Notes under the pieces: generated by a model | What the model was told of the DNA's origin: nothing | The model's database searches: none | What the model saw: the letters and a program-made list of their open reading frames with translations, nothing else | Program-made: the position numbers and the translations under genes | Shown: in pieces, positions 26,385 to 34,553 of the stretch | Numbering within the stretch: position 1 is the first letter of the stretch | Layout of the letters: the number at the start of each line of letters is the position of its first letter | Assembly: GCF_014203225.1 (NCBI RefSeq) | Contig: NZ_JACHIO010000035.1 | Span: 1 to 35,734 of the forward strand | Origin: Granulicella mallensis | GTDB lineage: Bacteria; Acidobacteriota; Terriglobia; Terriglobales; Acidobacteriaceae | DNA length: 35,734 bases | Direction of reading: 5' to 3'

Positions 26385-26948
26385 TCACCAGTTGATCAAC
26401 TTTGACAACGCCGACCAGCTCGCCCAGTGGATGCAATCAACAGGGTTCGCATCGATACCGGCCTGTACGTCTGAGACGAGCGAATCTGGAACCCAGCAGA
26501 AGATCGTGCCATCCTTGTGCCAGAACCACGTATCCCAAGGAGGCGCATCTTCCGTGTCGAAAAAGCCGTGCGACGAGGCCTCAGCTGCACCGTCCGAGAC
26601 TGTTTCCATGGCCTCATAGAGGAGCAATCGGCCGAGTGCTTGCGCCCCTACTGGATCGACCGGGCCAGTGGTGGCATCTCGAAGGATCTCGGAACGCTTT
26701 TGCCTGATCGACTCTGAGGCCTGTCGATAGCTGTCGCGTTTCACCTTAACGAAAGCGTCTATTCCTAATTCATTAAGAGAAGGGACTACGAGAATCGAAC
26801 TTGGGTCCAGCATCGGACTGCGCAGGTCGTCTGCCCGAAGGTGATCGCGATTGAACCACGCGGCGGTCTCTCCCAGTGCCTGCAAAACTTCAACAGGCGG
26901 TTGCGAACTGCCATTTGTCTCGAAGTTGGAAAGCCCCAGAGAGATCAT
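26385..26948 (-). CDS. Hypothetical protein
   Basis: I do not recognise this 187-residue protein. It is soluble and acidic, with a notable aromatic cluster near the C-terminus (DAPPWDTWFW, CWVP, IHWASWSAL). No signal peptide or membrane segment is seen. No clear ribosome-binding site precedes the ATG. It diverges from the interrupted recombinase gene at 27002, with 53 bases between. Its position beside an integrase suggests accessory content, but nothing proves it. Confidence 0.55.
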   Translation of the reverse strand: MISLGLSNFETNGSSQPPVEVLQALGETAAWFNRDHLRADDLRSPMLDPSSILVVPSLNELGIDAFVKVKRDSYRQASESIRQKRSEILRDATTGPVDPVGAQALGRLLLYEAMETVSDGAAEASSHGFFDTEDAPPWDTWFWHKDGTIFCWVPDSLVSDVQAGIDANPVDCIHWASWSALSKLINW

Positions 26949-27001
26949 GTAATCAGCATATCTTTACGAAATCCTTTCGCCACGGCTAGGAGGCCGTCTA
27001 T

Positions 27002-27943
27002 GTGGCGAAAAAAGCAAAGAAACCCAAGAGTGTTCTGAGACTTCCAGACCTCGACTACTCCAGATCAGCGGTTCTCAACAGCCTTCCATCTTTGAACTCG
27101 CGACGGTCGTACGAACACGCCATCCGTGACTTCACCGAGTGGTACTGCTCTGAACCACGCCTCGCGTTCAACAAAACGGTAGTGACCCGCTATCGCATCG
27201 CTTTGGAGCAGCGAGGATACGCTCCCTCAACGATCAACCTTCGACTTGCCGCTGTTCGCAGGCTCGCATACGAGGCTTCGGATTGCGGATTGCTTAGTCC
27301 TGACCTTGCTGCCGGCATTCGTCGGGTCAAAGGGGCGAAGCGCTTGGGCGTTCGTGTTGGGAATTGGCTGACCGTTGAACAGGGCAGGAGGCTGCTCGCC
27401 GTGCACGCTGGCAAACACTTGCGAGACTGACGCAACCATGCTGTTCTAGCAATGCTCCTTGGATGTGGTTTACGTCGAGCAGAACTTGTTGCAGTCAAGA
27501 TTGAGGACTTCGAACTTCGAGAGGATCATTGGGTGCTTGCAGACCTCATTGGCAAAGGGCGTCACATGCGGACAGTTCCTGTGCCAGGTTGGGTTAAATT
27601 AGCTATTGATGCTTGGTTGGAAGCTACAGAGCTACAAAACGGAACTCTCTTCCGTGCGATCGGGAAGACAGGCAAGATTCGAGGGGATGGATTCACCGCC
27701 AAGGTTGTTTGGTCGATTGTTCGGCGAGCAGCTTCGGACTGTGGCCTTGGTGTGATCGCGCCCCATGACCTTCGTAGAACTTGCGCTCGGCTCTGTCATC
27801 AAACGGGTGGCGAGCTTGAACAGATACAGTTTTTGCTCGGCCACGTATCGATTCAAACCACAGAACGCTACCTAGGTTGCAAACAGCGGCTACAAAACGT
27901 CGTTAATGACCGGATTGGCCTAGAAAGCATACCGCCCATGTAG
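27002..27943 (+). pseudogene. Tyrosine recombinase/integrase interrupted by an in-frame TGA
   Basis: The frame starts with GTG, preceded by AGGAGG 8 bases upstream. It encodes an N-terminal SAM-like arm-binding part (SRRSYEHAIRDFTEWYCSE, then GYAPSTINLRLAAVRRLAYEA), then hits TGA at 27428-27430. The same frame continues without shift as RNHAVLAMLLGCGLRRAELV. It carries the catalytic set Arg in CGLRRAEL, HDLRR, LLGH and Tyr at 27869 in ERYLG. A change from CGA (Arg) to TGA would explain the break. The 3' half alone lacks the DNA-binding arm, so the enzyme is probably dead unless the stop is read through or is a sequencing error. No second recombination gene is adjacent. Confidence 0.85.
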
Positions 27944-27976
27944 CCAAATCAGTCGTTAGACTGGTTGGCCATCGAA

Positions 27977-28918
27977 CTACCTGTAGGGTGCGAAGCCGGA
28001 TGACATCGATGAACAGCATGGGCCTTGAGTTTGGAGCGTGCTGTTGAAGGCAGTAAAGCTCACAGAGATGTCTGATGGCTTCCCACCTGACTGCTCTTCT
28101 TTCCAAACTCCTTCGTGCTGCCGGTAAACTACGGTGCCAGTGCGAGGCAGAACAAACGTATGAGCGGTTGGTTGCGGATCATCAACGATCAGCAGGACGC
28201 GAACCTGGTTCTTGCCGTCGGTTGCGAAGTCCATTCGACTCACGGCTACGTATTTGTTGGCCTCTCTTAGTTGGTAAGCAAACTCTGGCCCAAGATAAGC
28301 AAGGCTCGGAGCTGCCTGTTCGGAAGGACTCCTCCGGATCACTTCAATTTTGGCGTTCGTAAGCGCTCGGTTCGGCAGCATCGGGCGGATCAGCCAGTAT
28401 CCTCCCAATGCCAATGCTAGGAGGGGAGCGATTATTCGAATCGCTAAAGGGGGCAGATAGGGGAATTTTGGTACTAAGCGAGGGAAGACTAGCAATCCCC
28501 AGAGAGCACCACAGGTGGCTGCGGTATAGACACCCATCGCAGAGATTGCAATCATCCATCCGGCTGCGGCCATCATGATGCCAGAAGAGATCAGGGCCAA
28601 GATCGTAGCAACCACTCGGTTCAGATATCGCGGGGCACGGCACCATCCCAAAATGATCGACAGCAAAGCAAAGAGGCTGCCATAGAACGCGGCTCCCCTG
28701 AGAAGAAGAAGTGCGAAGCCGAAAAAGAACTGCAGTTCTTCCTTGCTTGGCAGGTGCGGGCTCTGCCATCCCGGTCCGGGGCGGTCACTGTAGGGGAGGT
28801 AACCGACGCTATTAATCGTGACCAGGAAAAGGTTCGGCAGCACGTCCGTTGCCAGAACGTATGTCACAACGGTCCAGAGGAGCAAGGACCACCAGCTCTT
28901 TGGTTTAGGCCACTTCAT
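27977..28918 (-). CDS. Hypothetical polytopic membrane protein
   Basis: This 313-residue protein is not recognised. It has about five hydrophobic segments: WSLLLWTVVTYVLATDVLPNLF, FFFGFALLLLRGAAFYGSLFALLSIILGW (span about residues 64-92), VVATILALISSGIMMAAAGWMIA, YTAATCGALWGLLVF and IIAPLLALALGGYWLI. A soluble C-terminal part of about 130 residues follows, probably on one side of the membrane. No enzymatic motif is visible. It converges with the recombinase frame; stops lie 33 bases apart. No clear ribosome-binding site is seen. Confidence 0.7.
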   Translation of the reverse strand: MKWPKPKSWWSLLLWTVVTYVLATDVLPNLFLVTINSVGYLPYSDRPGPGWQSPHLPSKEELQFFFGFALLLLRGAAFYGSLFALLSIILGWCRAPRYLNRVVATILALISSGIMMAAAGWMIAISAMGVYTAATCGALWGLLVFPRLVPKFPYLPPLAIRIIAPLLALALGGYWLIRPMLPNRALTNAKIEVIRRSPSEQAAPSLAYLGPEFAYQLREANKYVAVSRMDFATDGKNQVRVLLIVDDPQPTAHTFVLPRTGTVVYRQHEGVWKEEQSGGKPSDISVSFTAFNSTLQTQGPCCSSMSSGFAPYR

Positions 28919-29152
28919 AATTGAAGCTTACGGGTTCCCATCTCTCTGAACAAATGTTGTTGGGGGGCAAGAGATACTAGTCCTCATAAACGCGCTTCTA
29001 GGAAGCGATCACGAAGCAGGTGCTAAGGGCGAAAGTGCGGGAAAGGAGCGAGGCTGTTTAGACACACAGCACTCACTCCCTTCATCCGATGATTAACGCT
29101 CACTGGCGATGAGCCGGCTGATTCTGCTCTCGATGTTGTGGATGAGAATCCG

Positions 29153-30085
29153 TTAGGTCCATTCTGGAAACTGACTTTTATTCTCGTCCAGGGCTGAGAT
29201 CTTTTGCATGTCCTCAGCGTTCAACGAGAAATCGAAGATGGCCAGGTTTTCGCGGCGATGGTCCGGGTTAGACGAACGCGGGATGGCGATGACTCCCCGC
29301 TGGTGGTGCCAGCGCAGAACCGTCTGCGCGACGGTTTTGCCATGCTTTTTACCGATCTGCTCCAGCACCGGGTTCGTAAATAGCCCGTTGCGCCCTTCTG
29401 CGAAGGGAGACCACGCCTCCATCTGCACACCAGCGGCATGCAACGAGTCAAATTGACCGGCCTGCTGCAGGAAGGGGTGTGTTTCCAATTGATTGATGAC
29501 AGGCTTCGTGCTCGCTCCTGCGGTCAGGCTGGCGAGCTGTGTCTGGTCGAAGTTGCTCAGGCCAATCGCCTTGATCTTTCCGGCCGCGTTGAGCTCTTCC
29601 ATGGCCCGCCACGACCCCTTCACATCTCCACGCGGCCGATGAATGAGATAGAGATCGAGGTATTCGAGCTGCAGCTTGTCGAGGGTCGTTTGAAAGGCGC
29701 GCTTCGCTGGTTCGTAGCCGGAGTCTTCCACCCATATCTTGGATGTCACAAAGAGGGATTTGCGGTCTATTCCGCTCTTCTTGATCCCGGCACCCACAGC
29801 TTCTTCATTGCGATAGACCTTGGCGGTGTCGACCAGACGATAGCCAGCGGTAATGGCGTCTGCAACGCTCTCCATGCACACATCACCCGTTAGACCGTAG
29901 GTCCCAAAGCCAAGGCTCGGCATCATCACACCGTTGTTGAGCCGTACCTGCGGTATCGAGACCTGCCCCTTGGAGGCCCATCCTGCATGGCCGAAGGCAG
30001 CCGATGCTGCAACGAGGGCTCCCCCCTTCAGCACAGCTCGGCGGCTGATCGCGCCTGCTTTTTCGTTGCTATTGATGTTCATCAT
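29153..30085 (-). CDS. Tat-exported aldo/keto reductase
   Basis: A 310-residue aldo/keto reductase. The N-terminus carries the twin-arginine motif SRRAVLKGGALVAASAAF, so export in the folded state is likely. The fold signature follows: LNNGVMMPSLGFGTYGL, DTAKVYRNEEAVG with catalytic Tyr, LFVTSKIWV with Lys, and LIHRP with His. It also has IGLSNF and the C-terminal IPRSSNPDH for NADPH binding. Enzymes of this class reduce carbonyls using NADPH, which is normally absent outside the cytoplasm. ATG at 30085 and 30082 are adjacent; the frame is open to 30169. Confidence 0.92.
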   Translation of the reverse strand: MMNINSNEKAGAISRRAVLKGGALVAASAAFGHAGWASKGQVSIPQVRLNNGVMMPSLGFGTYGLTGDVCMESVADAITAGYRLVDTAKVYRNEEAVGAGIKKSGIDRKSLFVTSKIWVEDSGYEPAKRAFQTTLDKLQLEYLDLYLIHRPRGDVKGSWRAMEELNAAGKIKAIGLSNFDQTQLASLTAGASTKPVINQLETHPFLQQAGQFDSLHAAGVQMEAWSPFAEGRNGLFTNPVLEQIGKKHGKTVAQTVLRWHHQRGVIAIPRSSNPDHRRENLAIFDFSLNAEDMQKISALDENKSQFPEWT

Positions 30086-30375
30086 GCTCTGCTTTCCACC
30101 TTCCAGTTGGGTCGATCTGCGGGACTGGCTAACAGAGGAAATGGTACAGAGAAAAGCGTTTTTCGTCACTTGAGAGGGGCAGGGGCGGAGTACGTGTTTT
30201 CAGATGGAAGTTTCTGAATCAGCGGGAGCCTATGTTTTCTGGGTGATACGAACGAAGAACGGGAGGAAGCAGGTTCGCTCGCTGCGCTCGGAATGACAAT
30301 CAGAAGAGCAAGAGCAAAGGCAACTGCACAAAATGGGGGCAGAAGAGAGCATTCTCTCCGACTCGAGGGGGGTGT
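30086..30375. other. Spacer with dispersed 104-base repeat
   Basis: Upstream of the aldo/keto reductase there is no supported gene. The second copy of the dispersed repeat occupies 30232-30335. Confidence 0.5.
30232..30335. repeat. Dispersed 104-base repeat, copy 2
   Basis: Gapless match to 13319-13422, 8 mismatches in 104 bases. It lies in the spacer before tRNA-Gly and in the same orientation as copy 1. Confidence 0.8.
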
Positions 30376-30404
30376 CCACACTTGTGTGGGAACTGCTCTA
30401 TAAT
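30376..30404 (+). promoter_or_regulatory. tRNA-Gly promoter region with palindrome
   Basis: TATAAT at 30399-30404 is a consensus -10 box 11 bases before the tRNA 5' end. Upstream lies a short palindrome CCACAC-TT-GTGTGG at 30376-30389. I see no clear -35 at the right spacing. Confidence 0.55.
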
Positions 30405-30415
30405 GATCCAGTCGG

Positions 30416-30490
30416 GCGGGAGTAGCTCAATGGTAGAGTAGCGGCTTCCCAAGCCGTTGGTTGCGGGTTCGATCCCCGTCTCCCGCTCCA
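30416..30490 (+). tRNA. tRNA-Gly (anticodon CCC)
   Basis: A 75-base cloverleaf: acceptor GCGGGAG pairs with CTCCCGC, the D-arm is GCTC..GAGT-like, and the anticodon stem GCGGC/GCCGT-type holds the loop TTCCCAA with anticodon CCC. The T-arm is GCGGG-TTCGATC-CCCGT. CCA is encoded at 30488-30490. It decodes GGG. It stands alone, with a hairpin downstream. Confidence 0.95.
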
Positions 30491-30509
30491 ATACACAGAG
30501 ATTAGAAAC

Positions 30510-30540
30510 ACAAAGGCCGCGCTATGAGCGCGGCCTTTGT
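30510..30540. terminator. Bidirectional terminator between tRNA-Gly and the S41 protease
   Basis: Arms ACAAAGGCCGCGCT and AGCGCGGCCTTTGT flank ATG. The hairpin lies between two convergent transcripts and can serve both, with a modest T-rich tail on the tRNA side. Confidence 0.75.
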
Positions 30541-30555
30541 ATTGTGAGCCAGGCG

Positions 30556-32151
30556 TTATTTGCTGGCGGTTTGGGTTTTCTGCTGTGCCGGCAACGTGTG
30601 GTTTTCGAGGGCCAGTGCCTCCGGCATAAACGTCAGGGCCTTGCTGATCTGCGGGTCCCATTCTGCCCGGATGCGCATGCCTTCCGCCTGGCCGAACTGT
30701 GTGGTGAAGAGCTCGGCCTTGATGGTCGACTTTACCCAGTCCAGATTATCGGCGATGTCCTTGTCGGTGTACTCAATCTTTTCCGACTTCAGGAAGTCCT
30801 TGAACTGCTGGATCAGCGCGTCATCGACGACCAGTTCCTTGGTGACCGAGTGGTCGGAGAGATAGTGCTTGGTGAAGTTGAAGAAGGCATAGTGCTGCAG
30901 AAGAATGTCCTGCAGGTGGTCCGACTTCAGCTCGGCAATCTTCTCGTCAGGAGTGATGCCGCCACCGCCGTAGACCGTACGGCCGGAGTCCGTGAGTTTG
31001 ACCTCGGTGTTGGTGTTGTTCGCGGGCAGCGCGCCCTGGCGGGCGTAGTAGTAGTCGTAGAGCGAGACGCCGTCATAGTTGCGCTGGATGAGCCGGCCCG
31101 ACGGGGTGTAGTAGTGGAACGTCGTCAGGGCAAGTCCTGTGTTTTCCGCGATAGGGAAGACCGTCTGGACGAGGCCCTTGCCGAAGGTCGTTTCACCGAC
31201 GATCAGCGCACGGTCATGGTCCTGCAGCGCGCCTGAGACGATCTCCGCAGCAGAGGCCGTATTCCGGTTGACCAGCACGACGATCGGGTACTTCACGTTA
31301 GAGCCACTGGGGGCGCGATAGACCTGGTCGGGGAAGGCGCGTCCGCGCTGCGAGACGACGATGTCGCCCTTTTGCAGGAACTTGTCGGAGACATTGACGG
31401 CTTCGTTCAGCAGGCCGCCGGGGTTACCGCGCAGGTCGATCAGGAGTCCGTTGATGGGGCCGAACTTGTCGAGTGCCGCCTGAACCTCATGGGAGGTGGT
31501 CTCCATGAAGTTGGTGACGTGGATGTAGCCGATGCCGGGCTTGATCTGGAAGGCGATATCTACGGAGTACCGTGGAATTTCATCGCGGATGAGGTCGAAG
31601 ACCAGGGGTTTCGCGGTTCCTTCACGGCCCATCGTTACAGAGACATGGGTTCCGCGGGGGCCCTTCAGCAAACTGGCTACCGCGGCCGAATCCATGTGTT
31701 CCGTCGTCTTGCCGTCGATGGCGAGGATCGCATCGCCGGGCCGGATACCGGCCTTATAGGAAGGGGTTCCTTCAAACGGCGCGACTACGACGATCTTGTC
31801 GCCCTGCGGCTGGATCTGCATGCCCACGCCGTAGTACTTGCCGTGCTGGTCTTCGCGCATCTGGGCGAAGTCCTTGGGATCGTGGAAGCTGGAGTGCGGA
31901 TCGAGCACGCGCAGCATGCCGGGGATGGCGCCATCGTAGATCGCCTTATCGATCTTGTCGTTGTCCAGCTTGTCGGCATAGTTCTGCTCCACGACCGCAT
32001 AGACGTTCGTGAATGACTTCATCGAGTCGCGCAGGGCTGACTCGTCGGTTGCGGACTGAGCGGAGACGCCGCCAAACACCGAACCCGCGACGCCGCACGC
32101 CGCGAGAAAAATAGTTGCCGAAAAAAGTGCACGTCGTGTGCGGTTGACCAT
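30556..32151 (-). CDS. S41-family C-terminal processing protease
   Basis: This 531-residue exported protease starts with a signal-like segment (ALFSATIFLAACGVAGSVFGG). An N-terminal helical cap follows, then a PDZ domain (YYGVGMQIQPQGDKIVVV, GIRPGDAILAIDG). The S41 catalytic domain has LLIDLRGNPGGLLNEAV, the nucleophile Ser in NTASAAEIVSGAL and Lys in TFGKGLVQ. Such CtpA/Prc enzymes use a Ser-Lys dyad to process envelope proteins from their C-terminus. The C-terminal helical extension is long. The gene diverges from the SurA-like gene and ends just before a bidirectional terminator. The ribosome-binding site is weak. Confidence 0.95.
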   Translation of the reverse strand: MVNRTRRALFSATIFLAACGVAGSVFGGVSAQSATDESALRDSMKSFTNVYAVVEQNYADKLDNDKIDKAIYDGAIPGMLRVLDPHSSFHDPKDFAQMREDQHGKYYGVGMQIQPQGDKIVVVAPFEGTPSYKAGIRPGDAILAIDGKTTEHMDSAAVASLLKGPRGTHVSVTMGREGTAKPLVFDLIRDEIPRYSVDIAFQIKPGIGYIHVTNFMETTSHEVQAALDKFGPINGLLIDLRGNPGGLLNEAVNVSDKFLQKGDIVVSQRGRAFPDQVYRAPSGSNVKYPIVVLVNRNTASAAEIVSGALQDHDRALIVGETTFGKGLVQTVFPIAENTGLALTTFHYYTPSGRLIQRNYDGVSLYDYYYARQGALPANNTNTEVKLTDSGRTVYGGGGITPDEKIAELKSDHLQDILLQHYAFFNFTKHYLSDHSVTKELVVDDALIQQFKDFLKSEKIEYTDKDIADNLDWVKSTIKAELFTTQFGQAEGMRIRAEWDPQISKALTFMPEALALENHTLPAQQKTQTASK

Positions 32152-32545
32152 AGGGACCGAAGAGACCTCAATACGGAAGGGCTGTCAGCAAAAGTCGCAC
32201 AAAAGGTGCGCTGTTGCAGCCGTTCTGGGTTGGACGGAGTATAGCATCCGCAGGTTAGCCCTGAGGCAGTCAGCCCCTTTTCCGGGCGGGCAGAAGAGGG
32301 TGTGCAGGGCGGTTTTACGGGGGAAAACCAGCGTAACCGTCGTTATATGGTGAGATGCACCATTTGAGGGACCGCCCTGCCCCCGCAATTGTGTTTCCTA
32401 CGGTTAGAATGAGAATGCCAGATGACCTCTGTCTCGCCCTGCGGTCAAACCAATCGAAACTCTCCGGTACGAAGGATGGGGGATCGCATGGGGACCGAAG
32501 GACAGACCAATCGCTGACCGTATGGGCAGGGCCGTAAAGGAACGG
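32152..32545. other. Divergent promoter spacer
   Basis: This is a 394-base spacer between the S41 protease and the SurA-like gene. I see no gene and no clear operator. Frames here overlap both 5' ends and look accidental. Confidence 0.5.
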
Positions 32546-34450
32546 ATGATCGAGAAGCACACACGTAAGAACGCCATGAGCCGGCTGGTAGCCGGTGCCC
32601 CGTTTGCCGGTATTCTGCTCTTCGCTGTAGCCGGCGCTGGTTCAACCCTCTACGCGCAGACCAAGGTTCAGCAGCCGAACTACCCCATGCCGAGCGGATT
32701 TGGCACGGGTATCCCGCTACAGCTTCCGGCTCTGCCGGTGCCGACGCCGATTACGCCCAATGGCGCAGTGGTTGAGGACGTGATCGCTCGCGTGAACGAC
32801 CAGATCATCACGCGCAGTGAGTATCTGCGCTCCGAGCAGCAGTTATTGCAGCAAGCCCAGCAGCAAAATGCCTCGCCGGCCGACTTTGAGAACAGCCGTC
32901 GGGACCTTCTGCGCGACATGATCGACGAGCAGTTGCTGCTCTCCAAGGGCAAGGAACTCGGTATTACGGGCGACGCCGAGACGGTCCGGGAGCTTGACGA
33001 GATCCGTAAGAGAAACCACCTGGACTCGATGGAGGCGCTGGAAAAGGCCGCCGCCGATCAGGGGGTATCGTTTGAGGACTTCAAACAGGGTATCCGTAAC
33101 AATGCGATCAGGCAGCAGGTGGTGCAGGAAGAAGTAAGCCGCCACCTCAACATGACGCATACCCAGGAAGAAGCCTACTATGCTGCGCACGGCAAGGACT
33201 TCGAGGTTCCTGAGCAGATTCACCTCAGTGAGATCCTCGTAACAACGCCGGACAATGCCACCGATGCCCAGGTGGCAGCGGCCCAGGCCAAGGCTGACGA
33301 TCTTGAAGCCAAGCTGAAGGCTGGCACCAACTTCGCCGATCTTGCCAAGAGCTCTTCGGGCGGCCCAACGGCTGCTGCCGGTGGCGATCTTGGCGACTTC
33401 AAGCGTGGATCGCTGGGCGATGTGCTTGAGAATGCAACATTCCCCTTGCCTGAGGGCGGCTTTACAGCTCCGATCCGTACACGGCAGGGCTTTGTCATCC
33501 TTCGGGTGGATAAACATCAGGCTGCGGGCATTCCTCCGCTGGCCGATATCGAGCCGCAGGTGCAGCAGGCAATTTACATTGATGCTCTGCAGCCTGCTCT
33601 GCGCGCTTATCTGACCAAGGCGCGCCAAGACGCGTACATGGATATCGATGCCAAAGATGGCTTCATCGATACAGGTTCGAGCCATCCTGGTGCGCGGCCC
33701 GGCGACATCGGTTATACCGTCTATACGCCGCCACCGCTCAAGAAGAAGACCATCAAGCACCAGCGCAACGAGCAGAAGAAGGCAGTTGCCGCACAGGCAG
33801 AACTGGCTGCTGCTCGTGCCAAGGTGGCGCAAAAGAATGCTGAACGGGCTGCTGTCCAGGCTGCGAAGAGCGGCGGGGGCAGTGTGAAGAACGCCTCGAA
33901 GTCCTCGAAACCGCCAAAGATCCATCGTGAGAAGGTTCGTTTTGGCCAGGCGCCGCGCAATGCGCTGCCGACCGGAGCGGCTGAGACCACGACCGAGAAC
34001 GCTCCGTTGGTTGGTCAGGCACCAGGCGTTGCCATGGCTCAGACGAACTCAACCACGATTTCGACGGGGACGGGTGTCGATCCGGATAATCCGTTGACTC
34101 CGCAGGAGGGACCGACGCACAAGACGCGTCTCTCCCAGCGGCAGGTCCAGGAAAACGACGCACACCTTCAGTCCAAGCTGAACAAGGCCGACGCGAAGGC
34201 TGCGGTTCGTCCTGTGAAGGCGGATGTCCAAACGGATGCTTCGGAGACTCACCAGGCAGCCGCACTCGGGCTCAATGGCGATACGACTAAGAAGGTGAAG
34301 AAGAAGCGCAAGAAGGGTGACCCGAAGGAACGTCTGCAGGAGAAGGCCAAGCCGGTAGATACGTCGCAACCGATTTCGCCGACGGTCAATCCCGCCCTGG
34401 GTGGCAGTGCTCCAGTGTTGCCGCCAGTCGCTCCCTCAACGCCACAGTAA
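32546..34450 (+). CDS. SurA-like periplasmic chaperone/peptidyl-prolyl isomerase with long basic tail
   Basis: This 634-residue protein has a signal peptide near the start (PFAGILLFAVAGAGSTLYAQ) and then a SurA N-terminal domain beginning VVEDVIARVNDQIITRSEYL. One parvulin/rotamase domain follows (nt about 33200-33530; QIHLSEILV, GGDLGDFKRGSL, FPLPEGGFTAPIRTRQGFVILRV). SurA proteins fold outer-membrane proteins. Escherichia coli SurA has 428 residues; here a C-terminal extension of about 250 residues is rich in Lys, Ala and Pro, with a predicted helix (AELAAARAKVAQKNAERAAVQAA) and a TKKVKKKRKKG patch. That tail is probably disordered or coiled. The start at 32546 has AAAGGA just upstream; 32522 and 32576 are alternatives. 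Confidence 0.9.
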   Translation: MIEKHTRKNAMSRLVAGAPFAGILLFAVAGAGSTLYAQTKVQQPNYPMPSGFGTGIPLQLPALPVPTPITPNGAVVEDVIARVNDQIITRSEYLRSEQQLLQQAQQQNASPADFENSRRDLLRDMIDEQLLLSKGKELGITGDAETVRELDEIRKRNHLDSMEALEKAAADQGVSFEDFKQGIRNNAIRQQVVQEEVSRHLNMTHTQEEAYYAAHGKDFEVPEQIHLSEILVTTPDNATDAQVAAAQAKADDLEAKLKAGTNFADLAKSSSGGPTAAAGGDLGDFKRGSLGDVLENATFPLPEGGFTAPIRTRQGFVILRVDKHQAAGIPPLADIEPQVQQAIYIDALQPALRAYLTKARQDAYMDIDAKDGFIDTGSSHPGARPGDIGYTVYTPPPLKKKTIKHQRNEQKKAVAAQAELAAARAKVAQKNAERAAVQAAKSGGGSVKNASKSSKPPKIHREKVRFGQAPRNALPTGAAETTTENAPLVGQAPGVAMAQTNSTTISTGTGVDPDNPLTPQEGPTHKTRLSQRQVQENDAHLQSKLNKADAKAAVRPVKADVQTDASETHQAAALGLNGDTTKKVKKKRKKGDPKERLQEKAKPVDTSQPISPTVNPALGGSAPVLPPVAPSTPQ

Positions 34451-34470
34451 AGGACAGAGTGTAGAGAATA

Positions 34471-34517
34471 GAGGGTAGAGTGTAGAGATTCGGTCTACAC
34501 TTCTACCCTCTCCTTTT
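34471..34517 (+). terminator. Intrinsic terminator after the SurA-like gene
   Basis: GAGGGTAGAGTGTAGA at 34471-34486 pairs with TCTACACTTCTACCCTC at 34494-34510 with one bulged base. A run of five T follows. It begins 20 bases after the stop. Confidence 0.7.
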
Positions 34518-34553
34518 TATGCCTATGATCCTCTATTCTTTTTATGCCTATGA
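34513..34553 (+). repeat. Tandem duplication of a 16-base start-codon block
   Basis: CTTTTTATGCCTATGA occurs at 34513-34528 and again at 34538-34553. The second copy holds the start of the OB/HD gene; the first is in a different reading frame. Confidence 0.6.

Noticed and set aside
30416..30490. tRNA-Gly as integration site for the nearby recombinase
   Set aside because: The recombinase lies 2.5 kb upstream of the tRNA 5' end, beyond two unrelated genes. I found no duplicate of the tRNA 3' end in the window, so no attachment sites can be claimed.
32843..33925. Minus-strand frame of 360 codons within the SurA-like gene
   Set aside because: Antisense to the conserved SurA and parvulin domains.
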